The position numbers were made by a program, and so were the translations under genes. Shown piece after piece: positions 21,780-31,685 of a DNA stretch of 64,000 bases; within the stretch, counting starts at the first letter, position 1, and each line of letters starts with the position of its first letter. The notes under the pieces are model-generated. The model saw nothing but the letters and a program-made list of their open reading frames with translations, was not told where the DNA came from and did no database searches. Source of the DNA: Eudorina sp. 2006-703-Eu-15 (Eukaryota > Chlorophyta > Chlorophyceae > Chlamydomonadales > Volvocaceae); assembly GCA_003117195.1 (NCBI GenBank), contig BDSI01000141.1, positions 236,531 through 300,530 of the forward strand. Reading direction: 5' to 3'.

Positions 21780-22290
21780 CGGCGGGAGGGCACTCAGTGC
21801 CCTTGCTTGCTATCCGATTCACTCCCTCCGGCAGTCCAGGGCAGTTCAGCCATTGCCCTGTATGGGGCGCCGTCAAGGCCATGATGGGCTCGAAGCCCGG
21901 TATCGCTCCGCGTAAGAACTCAAGCAAAATTCGCCGCCACGGTGCGTCTGCCCTGCCCTTGGGTCCCAGGACAAGGCGGACCGCCCACCCGGCCCATCTG
22001 GCCCGCGCGTGCTCCAGCAGTGGTAGGGCCCCAAACCCTCCTCCCGTCGGGTGCCCTGCCAACAGCGATTTTGGAACTCCTGTTGCCCTCCGTTCTGTGT
22101 CGTCGGGGCCGAGTCCTCTATCGATTAGGCGGGCCGCCAACTTCTCCCAGGCCACACTCTCTCTCTGGGGCGGTAGTCCCCCGTGCTCCATGTGCCACGT
22201 CACTCGCTGCAGACCATATGCGGCCGCTGATGATGCCCTTCCGAACACCGACAAGGATAGCCTCGATAGCGCCTGAAATCGCTCTTTCAC
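21658..22290 (-). pseudogene. L1-type LINE ORF2, region after the RT palm
   Basis: The 210-codon frame contains KERFQALSRLSLSVFGRASS and VPKSLLAGHPTGGGFGALPL followed by HARARWAGWAVRLVLGP, typical of the segment C-terminal to the RT palm in plant and algal L1 elements. It continues into the overlapping frame at 20538-21779 by a frameshift. Palm motifs A-C lie beyond the 5' truncation. The extreme 5' part is partly duplicated (see 22316-22400). Confidence 0.65.
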
Positions 22291-22315
22291 CTTGTTCCCG
22301 TGCGCCCTCCAGTCC

Positions 22316-22400
22316 AGTTCAGCGTCCCTTCCCAGTAGGTATGTTACATGTTGTACGGGCTTCAGCGTCCCTTCCCAGTAGGTATGTTACATGTTGTACG
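22316..22400 (+). repeat. Tandem duplication at the truncated LINE end
   Basis: A segment of about 44 bp (agcgtcccttcccagtaggt and the following atgttacatgttgtacgggc) is present twice in tandem, exactly where the LINE coding sequence stops. Confidence 0.85.
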
Positions 22401-22821
22401 GGCTGTATGGCCGCAACGTTCCGCCCTTCCCCCACGACAATTTCCGTCAAGGCTCAAGGGGCAAGCGGCAAGGATTGAATTGTCGTACAACCATTGTACC
22501 GAGCATGGAAGTCTACGTTGCTTGTCCCCCTACGTTGCTGGTTCTTTCACGGCCTCCGGACGTTGACTCACCTCCCGGGTCCCCCGGCCCGTGAGCTGCT
22601 GTGTTTCCCTGCGGGTGGGTTCCACCCCTGCTCGACACTCGTTGCGTTTGTTATTTCGTTGCATTCGCGTTACTTGAATGCCATGACTATTGCGACGGCT
22701 GGGCACTGGTGGTCCTTGCCTTCTTTGTCGTACGTATCTTGTCTGCTATGAAGGCTGGGCGCTGGTGGTTCTTGGCTGCTTTTTCATCCCTGCTTAGTGC
22801 ACGGCATGCCCCTGGGGTAGG

Positions 22822-22977
22822 ATGAACAGTCCGTCTGCGCATGTACGGCTAGCGAGCAGGTTTATAGAGGAGGAGTCTATGGTGGAGGTCATGACAAAAA
22901 TGGACCAGGCGAAACTAGGTGACCTTTTGGCGCTAATCGAAAAAGCGCAAAGGGACATTCTCACGAATCGGGCATAG
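22822..22977 (+). CDS. Small unrecognised ORF (51 aa)
   Basis: ATG at 22822 to TAG at 22975-22977. The peptide contains ASRFIEEESMVEVMTKMDQAK and LGDLLALIEKAQRDI, an amphipathic, helix-forming, Glu/Lys-rich composition quite unlike frames produced by local GC bias. It may be a real small protein, a conserved exon, or a fragment of a transposon ORF. No family recognised and no promoter identified. Confidence 0.35.
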   Translation: MNSPSAHVRLASRFIEEESMVEVMTKMDQAKLGDLLALIEKAQRDILTNRA

Positions 22978-23129
22978 ATCCTTTCCTTCTTTTAGTTAGC
23001 TCGTCCTTGTAGGCCCCTTGACGTAAATCGTTGTGGGGGAACGCATGTCAGTATTGGCCATACGACCAGTACAACATGTAACATACATGCATACTTTATT
23101 CCGAGACTGGTCAGGGATGCTGGTCCCCC

Positions 23130-23576
23130 TTGAAACGATGCTTCCTACGTTGTAACATAGCTCCCTACGTTGCTCTCTACTTGGACGAATTTTGGGAAGG
23201 CAAATTGGAGTTTAAACGGAAGGGTTTACGTGACTATAGCGAGGGGGACCCGGGCTGGGCTGCCAGACCGGCAACTGGGTTCTACATCGTCGTGGTTAAT
23301 TTGCATATTCAATTCTCATGGCTATTCGAGATGGTTAGCAAGCAGCGAGCTGGCGAGGCCGTGCGTGCAAAGGCGTCGGGCAAAGAGAAAGGCGCGCTGC
23401 TAGCATTTCTGGGCCGCCGGCCGGACGACGAACTGGCTCAATGGTTGATCAATGACGAAGATGGTGATGATACCATTTGCGGCTATGTGGAGGCCGAGGC
23501 CAAAGGTGCGTTGCTCCTCCTTGCTGCTGGACTGCTCACCTTGCAGGTGTGTGTGCAGCACGATGACATAGTCTAA
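23130..23576 (+). CDS. Unrecognised ORF (148 aa)
   Basis: The open frame reads as mixed-composition protein: FWEGKLEFKRKGLRDYSEGD, then FYIVVVNLHIQFSWLFEM, then GRRPDDELAQWLINDEDGDD. A possible GT-AG intron lies within it (GT at about 23504, CAG at about 23547), so the last 20-30 residues are uncertain. It lies between the LINE and the segmental duplication, and could be a degenerate host gene exon or part of an unidentified transposon. No domain recognised. Confidence 0.4.
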   Translation: MKRCFLRCNIAPYVALYLDEFWEGKLEFKRKGLRDYSEGDPGWAARPATGFYIVVVNLHIQFSWLFEMVSKQRAGEAVRAKASGKEKGALLAFLGRRPDDELAQWLINDEDGDDTICGYVEAEAKGALLLLAAGLLTLQVCVQHDDIV

Positions 23577-24050
23577 GGAGTTGCTGACCGCTCGGCATAA
23601 ACGTTTGAGCACGTGGGGACGTTCTTGGTTGAAGATCTTAGCAACTTTGGGACCGGTGCATAAACCTTTACGCGTCACGTGTGTGACGTGAATGGTTCAT
23701 TTGAAGGCGAAATGGCAGCGTCTTGACGCAGCACTGCTGGTGTAGGGTTCGGCCTGGTACATCCGTAGGACGTTTCCTTTCTTGTAAACCTCCGTGCGTT
23801 ACGTGAGGGCCTTCGCTCAAGCCAGTTGCGTGTGCAGAGGCTCGTAAAGCCGCCACACCCGCCGCGCGTCAGCACTCCGCCTGTACGGTATCGTGCACTT
23901 TGAAATAAGAATCGGCCGCTGGACTGAAGCCTGGCCTCGTTGACCATAGCTTAGCGCGGCAAGGTGCGCTAATGCCCGACCGGCCGATGAATGCGCCGGG
24001 GTTCGTTATTTGCGCACAGCACCTGTCAGGCCACAATCTCAGCTGGGATC
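23577..24050. other. Intergenic stretch, nothing recognised
   Basis: No supported gene, RNA or repeat in this interval. Confidence 0.4.
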
Positions 24051-24439
24051 CGTTCACGGCCGCACGGGCAGGGGAGAGATCGCGCGCCTGAAACATGCAG
24101 CGGCATGTAACTGTCCACTTATCGCCCGACCGCTCCCACGCGTGCTATCCCCTCAGCTGGACCAGGCCCTGGCGGCCAACCGGGCCGTCGGCCCTCGTGC
24201 AGGCCCGCTGGCCCCGCCGCGGCTCCCGCTCCGCTGGCCCCCCCCACGCTGCCGCTCTGGCCCCACCCCTGGCTGTGGACTGGGCAGTTGTGCCGGACTG
24301 CCGCCGCCGCCTCCTCTTGCTTGCTGTGGCGGCGCTTGGTGGCGGAGGCTTGGCGGCAGCCGCCTCCTGATCGTCATGACGTCGGGGTTGAGGTGGACTG
24401 CTGCAGCAGGCCGCGGCTGCTGCTGCTGCCGCGGTTCCG

Positions 24440-26035
24440 AGTTCCGGCGTGGAGGCGGGCGCGCAGACGTGCGGCCCGGCCGCCGCATCCGGTGCTGCAC
24501 CCTGGTGGCACGCCCGTGCCCCGCAGTTGGGCAAGCCACGCCGTCGTGCGCACAATATCTGTCAGCCGGGCACATCCACTGGTGGAGCGGGCGATGCGCT
24601 CGGCACGCGCTCGGTGCCGCTGGCGGTGACGGCGCTGGAGGGCTGTGGGGCCGAGGGCGCTGCGCGGACGGAGGGGGCGGCGAAGGCAGGCAGGGACCTG
24701 CCGCAGCCCTCGGAGATTCAGCCAGTGGAGGAAGCGACGGCGCCGGAGGCAGCCCGCGGTTGTGACACAGCTGGCAGAGTCGCACACGGTGCTGGCAACG
24801 GCGGCTTCGGATGAGGTGGTAACTGCTGCGATGGAGGTGGCAGCCGCCGCAGCGGCAGCGCCGGGCCTGGTGCTGGACATTGGGCGCGAGCGGCCAGCGG
24901 CGGCGAAGGGTGTAGACGCCGCCGCTGCCGAGCTGGCGTCGACGGAGTCCTGTGCATAAAATGACTCCACGGCAACGGACCTCATGATCGCAGGGCGGGA
25001 GGTGCAGCGCCCCCCGGCGCCGGATGCGCTAGTGGCAGCACAAGCGCAGAGCAACGGCGGCGTAAGGGCTGAGGTGGACTCGGCAACAGGGGAGCAGGAG
25101 GGTTCTGACAGTGCGGGTGGCAGCCGGGGAGCAGCCGGGCAGAGCCAAGGAGGCAGCGAGGCGCAATGGTTCGTGTTTGGGACACCCCATTTAGAGGTCG
25201 AGCCGGCAGCTGACGGTGATGATGATGGCGGTGCAGCGCACGGCCGCGTAACGGCCAGTGATGACGTGGATCCTACTAGGACCCCGCCGCCACACCCTAA
25301 CGCCCGCGCCAGTACGATAGCAGGTGACGGCGCCTCGTCACCTGGGCAGGCTTTGGCTGCTGCAGGGCGTGGTGGTCCTGCCGCAGATCCGGACGTCTGA
25401 ATGGCTGAAGGGGCCGCAGCTGGAGGAGCTGACGACGTGGTGGAGCAGGTGGCGCCGCCGGAGAGTCCGGCGGGTCTGCGGCGGTGTGAGGATCCCAACA
25501 GCCCCTCCACCCTCTGGTAGTCGTCGGGCCTGGAGGAGTGCTCCCACGGCGACGAAGACAGCCGTGACGTGGCACAGTTCGATGAGGCGGACAGCACAGA
25601 GACCGTATGCGACCCGGAGGCATCTGGAGCCCTGGGCGCAGAACTGGCGCCAGAACCTGGCGCCACCGGTGCCGAGTCGACGGAGGAGGAGGAGCAGGCC
25701 GTAGATGAGGCGTCGCTTGCCAATGCTGAGATGGCATCACAGGATGCCACTGCTGAGCCGCCCGCGGAGGCTGTCCCTGCTGAGCCGCCCGCGGAGGCTG
25801 TCGCCGGGAGGCGCCAGTGGAGGCGGAAACCGTCGCGACGGAGGCGGAGTCCGTTGTGGAGGTGAAAGGCTAGGTGGATGCCGTCGCGGAAAAGCCAGTG
25901 AAACAAGATGCCGTCGCGGAGACACCAGCGGCGGCGGAGGCCGTTGCAGAGGCCCCGGCGGAGGCGGAGGCCGCTGTGAAGGGCAAGGGCTACTTATGTT
26001 ATTGCCCTTTTGCGGGGCGTATGCCCTGACAAAGG
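24440..26035 (+). pseudogene. Copy-1-specific low-complexity coding remnant
   Basis: The plus strand carries several Ala/Glu-rich frames interrupted by stops (24984-25400, about 25401-25520 and 25569-25865). They include GTPHLEVEPAADGDDDGGAA and direct repeats encoding AEPPAEAVPAEPPAEAV, with degenerate gaggcggaggccgt units continuing to about 25975. The pattern suggests a once-continuous acidic, repeat-rich protein segment that has decayed. It is absent from copy 2 of the duplication. The long minus-strand frame over the same interval is judged a shadow. No function assigned. Confidence 0.35.
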
Positions 26036-26049
26036 GGCAATAACATAAG
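25993..26049. repeat. Hairpin with 15-bp perfect stem
   Basis: cttatgttattgccc (25993-26007) pairs with gggcaataacataag (26035-26049) across a 27-nt loop. It is present only in copy 1 of the duplication, at the junction where similarity to copy 2 resumes (26041). Confidence 0.85.
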
Positions 26050-28050
26050 CCCGCCCTCCCGACCCCGTTGGCAGCCGGCGGATGCGGGTGTGGGATGTTG
26101 AGGTTGCAACGGGCCGGTTTGGACGTTTTGTTGCCCAGCAGGTTGTGTTTTGGGACTGGTGTTTTGCACTTCGCATTTTGGAACGAATGTAACCGAGGAG
26201 CTAGAATGTGTGATGTTGACTTTCGGGGCTGACTGCCTCCGTCGATCGGGCTACCATTGGCTGAAGCATTAACAGATAATCTGTTACAGATTATGATCTA
26301 TCGGGGTTGGGGCGCAGCCAATGTGAAGCTGGACCTCATGTGCTGGTCGGCAAGCAGCTGTCCTGGCTCCTGGGGAGTTACTGGTATGGAGCTGCTGCTG
26401 CGGGGCATGTCACAGGCGGGTGGGCGGGCTTGGGTGTCCTCCCAATGAAGTGCGAGTGTGATGGCTGTGGCGGCGCATCAGGTTCGCGTGTTGTTAGGAC
26501 GCTCCTCACTTGTCCGCGTGTTTTTGTATCTCTCTACGAAGACAACGTCGGGGGTTGGATCGGTGAATCCTCGGGCGGGCAGGCAGGCAGCGGGAAATGG
26601 GTGATGCTGTGCAGTCGGACGGCGCCAGGTGCAGCGGTTCACCGAATAGGGAGGGAGTGTGAGATTGTGCCTGCTTCCCACCAGACAGATGCCTCCCGCC
26701 AGACAGATGCCTCGCATCAGACAGACAGACAGATAGATAGACAGCTACCCAGCTCGCCACCTGAGCAGGTCCTGGGCTGCACCGACCCACACACCCACCC
26801 GCCCTAATGACTGTTTTGCTTGCTTGACACCCGTACACACATCCGTACACGTGCCTGCCTGACCGCCGTTCCGCATCGGTCAGTTGCAATGTCGTCGCGT
26901 CTCTCCGGCGTTTGTTGCTTTGTGGTTGGGAATGGTATTGTTATGTGTGTGTGGGGGGGCCTGTACCAATGGCTTTGGGGCGGGGCCGGGACTGCAGTCC
27001 TCGTGGGCTGTGCAACGGGCCGAGGTAACCAGAGGGACAAGCCCGAAGGAGCAGTCGCTATTGCGCTGCCCGCCGGTACGCAGCCAAGCAACCCCTGAAG
27101 ATGTCCTGGCCGAACACCTAGTCTGGGCGGCTGTGTCCGTGCGCAGTTGTCGAGCTTGGGCGCGTACGTTGCTGCTACAGCCCTTGGTGCGGGTCTTTCT
27201 TCAGGATGACCAGAGAGTGCGGATGTGTTGTTGTTGGGGGGGCATTGAGAGTCACATTCGGCCTCTGGATTTCTGCAAAGACTCCATTACACCGCTAGAG
27301 CCTCACCGGGGCGATAATAAACAGTGCAGAGCCGGAGAAGGGTGAGGGAGAAGGGTGAGGACGCACCGACGATGGACAGCAACAAACGGCCAACACACAG
27401 CCGCAAATAAAAATTCCAACGCCAGCACGGCTCGTAGCGCTACGATTATCTCCGAAACGTATGAACACAGACGCTCCTGCGTCCCAACAGGAGCCTCCCG
27501 GCTCTAGAACCACCGACGCTCGTCTGTCGTATTTTGCAGAAAATCATGGTTTCCTCACAACCTCGGAAAACCTGAACGTTTCCTTCGAACTCGTTGCGCC
27601 CAACTGCGCAAGCAACATCACCTACTGCTGCATGTGACGCCCCAAAAAATAACAGAACGGGTCTGGCCGGCTCCTGGCGCGACAGGAGGGGGGCCAAAGT
27701 GTGAGTGCACAGGTAGCTGAGCGTGCTCCTCCAACAGCTGCCAGCAAAGGCCCGCGCGCGAATGTGTTATGTGTTTGTTGTGGATGCGAGTGTGGCGGGT
27801 ACCTTCCTGTGCCTCCAGTTCCACAGGATGAGGAACCAGTCGCGTCAGGCGGCTTGAATGCCGCAGCACACCGAACCCCTCTCCCGGGGCGATGCCCACA
27901 AAACCCCACAGCCCTCGAACAATTAACGCCCTGCCCCGACCAACCTACAGTTTGGCCGCCACAGAGAGCCCCCCCCACCCCCCTTAGACGCCACCTCAGT
28001 CCACGACTGGGTGGTCCTTGCAGCGGCCCTCCCCCCCTGCCCCCTTCCCC
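26050..28050. other. Duplicated non-coding region with a TGTAA signal
   Basis: Matches 51029-52620. A TGTAA motif at about 26188 and its counterpart at 51168 suggest this begins with the 3' end of a transcription unit. The rest contains gaca/gata microsatellite (26695-26745) and TG-rich tracts but no supported exon. Confidence 0.5.
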
Positions 28051-28444
28051 TGGCCCCCTCCCCCACCAAAACTAACCCTCCTGTGGCGCCTCGCGGCCAC
28101 CTCGACCTGCGTGTCGACCCATCAGTACAGCCCTGAAACGGCCGTACAGGTGGCCGTACAGGTGACCGATGGCGCAAGCTCAGGGCCCCTGTTGCCTCCC
28201 CAGGGGCTCTGGGCCCCCCTGCCGCTGGGGGTCGTCCGTACAGACGTGGGCGGCGCTGAGCCACCCCTCCGCCGCCGCCGGGTCCACCTGCAGACCTGCC
28301 AGGCCCCGCGTGACGACACATGGGTGCGTGGGTAGGGGGCCCTCCCTGGCACCCTCCCGGGGGCCCCCTCCCTGGCACACTCCCGGGGGCCCCCTCCCTC
28401 GGCGCCTCTAGGCCCGGCCCCACTCCGCCGCCTCCACGCCGGCC

Positions 28445-29330
28445 CCTCTGGCACGTGCAGCCCCTTCAGCCCCTCCAGGACTGTGTAGGCCGCTATCTCG
28501 CGGTTGTACGCCGTCAGCCTGCTGTAGTCCGGCCCCAGCAGCTTGATGACACAGTCCACACCGTCGCATGTGGCAGTCATCACCAGGCCCTCGCTGCCGG
28601 GGCTGAGCTCCTCCTCGAAGCGCAGGAGCACGCGTGATGGTCGTTCACGTGCAGCCGCGGCCGCCACAGGTGCAGCCGCAGCCGCGGCCGCCACAGGGGG
28701 CATCTCCACATCCGGCTGCTGCAGCTGCGGGAGGCGGGAGACGTTGCGCAGTGCCAGCCACTGCAAGAACGCCAGGGCGCCATACATCGTCGCCGCGCTG
28801 CTGCCCCCGGCGTCACCTGATACCGGGGTTGCCGGCGAGGTGGCAGAGGTGGTGTGCACGAAGGCTTCGGACAGGTACAGCTGCTCGCGGTGATTGGCCA
28901 GGCAGTACACCAGCCACGTGGCAAAGTAGAAATGAAGCCGTAGCAGGAATTCCGGGCTATCACGTATGTTTAAATCTGCGGGACGTACGGTCAGTACCGG
29001 TCAGTACCGCCAAGGGGGGAGGAAGCGACAGGAGTTGAATGGAGTTAAATGGACCGGCCCACTATGGCGGCACCGCATCCCTCAACCCACCTGGCTGATG
29101 ACCGCTCGGGCCAGCCTGTGGCGGGCATGCCCACGGTCTCGCCATGCCGTGAGCAGGTCAACCGGCTGTTTGCCCTCCTCCTCCATGAGCTTCGGGGCGA
29201 TCTTAACCTCGCCAACATACACACATCGCCGCTTCCTTTTCTTGGGTGCGGATTCCCCCTTCTCTTTCACCGGCTCCTCAGGACGGCTGTTGCACCCAGC
29301 GCCGGCAGAGCCAGCACCGCCAAGCAAGCC
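28445..29330 (-). pseudogene. Nuclease/kinase-type (Crinkler-like architecture) gene, partial
   Basis: On the minus strand, the exon ending at 29091 encodes KRRCVYVGEVKIAPKLMEEE; the E-x-K after a hydrophobic strand resembles a PD-(D/E)xK nuclease core. The next exon (about 28975 down to 28445) encodes FATWLVYCLANHREQLYLSE, then MYGALAFLQWLALRN. A kinase N-lobe follows: FEEELSPGSEGLVMTATCDG (glycine-loop-like), VDCVIKLLGPD with the probable ATP-binding Lys, and YNREIAAYTVLEGLKG with a helix-C Glu. Nuclease-kinase fusions of this order occur in Crinkler-type proteins of chlorophytes and fungi (family knowledge). The C-lobe (HxD, DFG) is not found; sequence below 28440 is the duplication block. 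The frame upstream of 29330 hits a stop, so the N-terminus is missing or in another exon. Assignment tentative. Confidence 0.45.
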
Positions 29331-29504
29331 ACCGTTGCGTCACTTCTGTGGGCTCGGGCTGCTGCTGCTTTCCTTCTTTGCAGCGGCCCTGCTGGTCCGC
29401 CGCACTTGCACCTTGCTTCTGGAGACGTATCCCTTTGCTGCCGGCTGCTGTTGCAGTCGTCCATTTCCGTTTCTAGGACGAGGTCCAGGTCTGTCTTGTA
29501 AAGG

Positions 29505-29690
29505 TCCGGCGAGCAGGGCGCTGAGACCGGAGCAGAGACAGCAGAGCCGCGCTGGTAACCTGGTGTGTTGGCCGGTATGGCTGCATGACCCCCCGTGGGT
29601 GATGGAGGATGGGTGCGCAGTCCTTGGTAGGGGTTGATGACACGAGGCACCTACGAGCTATCTGGGCCCGTTGGAACACCCGGTCGGGAT
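29505..29690 (+). mobile_element. SINE-like fragment with shared 3' module
   Basis: The interval 29555-29640 matches the body of the SINE at 18690-18940, in the opposite orientation. The following cacctacgagct...ggcccgttggaacacccggt and gggatacgggt segment (29650-29697) recurs almost identically at 38212-38262. No tRNA-like head is seen. Confidence 0.55.
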
Positions 29691-29699
29691 ACGGGTCAC

Positions 29700-31330
29700 A
29701 CGGGGAACGGCCATGTCTTGAGATTCTTCTTTGCCACTTGAGCCCTTCTTGGGCCACTCTTCAGCCCTGGTTGAGCTGTACTTCAGCATTATCTGAAGAG
29801 TTGAAACCAAGAACCCAAAACTCAAGGCTGTGGCTCAACAACTAGCAAAAGACAATGACAAAGAGGCTTCTCAAGGCGAACCTCAACAATGGTCAAAGGC
29901 CAGCCCGTGAAGTACATTGACGTAAGTACGTACTGAAGAGACTGTAGCTGAAGACCGGCCAACAAGAGTACACTCAAGATGTGGACCAAGATACATCTTA
30001 TGAACATCATATAAGTATGCAGTATAAGACTTAAGCTTACCAGTGCAATAAGAACACTCCTAAGTGTTCAGCAAAATACCTACTGAGGGTGTACACCAAT
30101 GTCGATATTTACCGTCCATAGTTACTATTTTGTCAAACATATTTTACAATACTTGAGGTTGGCTAACCATACTGCCCATGGATAGTTGACTGTCGACATA
30201 CTTATACAACCGCAACACATCCTTGCCAGCTCTAATGAGGTCTCACATTTGTAGGCTTCGTATGTATTCTGTAAGGAGCTAAGTTTGAGAAGCAAGGCAA
30301 TACCAACACAACTGCTTTGTTTGCAGAACACTAGTAATGGCCGTGAATTTTTGTATCCGAATACAATAGAACGTCATTAATTGCACGCTTGCAGCGTGAT
30401 ACACAAAGAGGTAATACAAGGAGTACTCTGACAAAGCTACATGGCGGGCAGAATCTCGGGCATGCCGTCTCCAGCCAGGCAGCTTGATGTGGCTGATCAG
30501 AGGTATGTCAGAAAGAATAATGTTCCCACAACCGTGAAAGCAAGTGCTGGCAGTGGGCCAGGGCAGGTGCCGTACTTGTAAATATTTACAAGTACGGCAG
30601 CACCTGGTGGTGTGTATGCTGATGCAAGGGGGAGCTCGCTCCATGCACTATTCCGCCTGCCATGTGCCATCTGCTCCCCAGTGTGCGCCTGCCCCCCCAC
30701 ACACAAACACACACTGCTCTTCTTTGCAAGGTTGTGTGTATCAAGACCGGCCGTTCCCCCGGTGGGTCCACTGTGCAACGGTTACATTACAAAGAGCCAG
30801 CGGTTTGCTGAGGGTGCTGCCAACCGTTCATGGCACGGCCAGGCACGGCCACCACCTTGCTTGCCGCCACCGCCATCTTTGACGCCACACGGGAGGGTGG
30901 CCACCGGCACCTGCTGGTACCATATCGCGATTGTCCAGTCCGACCGATGTGCGCAGTCGACACGGGAGCCATGAAGAAGACAAGTCCAGCTTGACCGTAG
31001 GTGGTCAAGGCGATGGCAATTGACCACAGCTGGAACTCGAACACATTTTAACCGTTTTGTGTATATGTCTGGGGGGTGATAATAGGCAGACGAAGAGAAA
31101 AGACCTGACTTGGGCAGCAAACAAGAATGGAACCGTACTGACCTGAGGTGCGTGCAGCAACTACCAACGGTCCACCGTGTTGTTATCCGGCCAGCCTAAA
31201 TTTCATCAAAACTGGGACGAGCTTGACTGGTACGACATGGCCTTATCTAAACTGCGTGGAGCCCTACACAGCAATTGGCTACCCCTCCTTTCACACATCA
31301 AATGACGCAATAATTTGAATCTATTAGCTA
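29700..31330. other. Low-GC island and flanks, no gene recognised
   Basis: About 29740-30480 is far lower in GC than the host genes and has only short frames. It ends near a 28-bp palindrome at 30570-30597. The 30600-31330 part has short frames on both strands with no recognisable domain. It may be a non-autonomous or foreign insertion, but no terminal repeats were found. Confidence 0.4.
30570..30597. repeat. 28-bp perfect palindrome
   Basis: ccgtacttgtaaat followed directly by its exact reverse complement atttacaagtacgg. It is flanked by caggtg (30564-30569) and cacctg (30601-30606), which pair after a 3-nt interruption, so the cruciform arm can extend. Confidence 0.9.
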
Positions 31331-31334
31331 CTTA

Positions 31335-31440
31335 CGACGATATTTTCAGAAGGCTGGCAGGGGGTCACCGCCGTACCGACCGCAAAAAATGGCCTCGTTC
31401 TCCGTGCAGACTCAACCATTTTGAACACCTTCAATTACAT
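31335..31440 (+). repeat. Left terminal inverted repeat (106 bp)
   Basis: Identical to the reverse complement of 33317-33422. The outer tip is CGACGATATTTTC. Confidence 0.9.
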
Positions 31441-31685
31441 CCGATAGTGAAGTTAATATTCATTTCAAAAATCTCACATTTCTACTGGCACACATTCAAG
31501 CGTTTCAAAGGCCGCAAATGCGCTTGCGCAACCGTTCTTCTTAACAATGACCTACTCACAACGCCTTGTAAGATGTATGTGTTGCTTCAAAAGTACGCAC
31601 GTTTCTTGAATGCAGTTGGCGCCTTCCGCGATGACACTAGGCGCCAGTCCTCCACCACCGCCTAACTGGACCTTCTATGGAAAAT

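Larger units (their letters stand above)
20060..22345 (-). mobile_element. L1-type LINE, 5'-truncated
   Basis: The element runs on the minus strand from about 22345 to its 3' end at 20089. The terminus ccgctgtaac is followed by an (ATA)n-type simple tail at 20060-20088. It keeps the region after the RT palm, C-terminal coding sequence and a 3' UTR of about 440 bp. It abuts the solo TIR relic at 19954-20033. Confidence 0.75.
24055..28440 (+). repeat. Segmental duplication, copy 1
   Basis: Four colinear blocks match a second locus in the window: 24055-24135 with 47625-47705, 24143-24437 with 50341-50635, 26041-28080 with 51029-52620, and about 28083-28440 with about 62870-63150. By eye, large parts look more than 90% identical. 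Copy 1 lacks the 2.6 kb that in copy 2 holds five exons of the unknown gene, and has its own 1.6-kb insert at 24440-26035. In copy 2 the match is interrupted by the Dualen element. Confidence 0.8.

Noticed and set aside
24374..25906. 510-codon minus-strand frame in the duplication
   Set aside because: Ser/Ala/Pro-rich shadow of an acidic plus-strand repeat region; the plus-strand reading has more coherent repeats, although it is broken.
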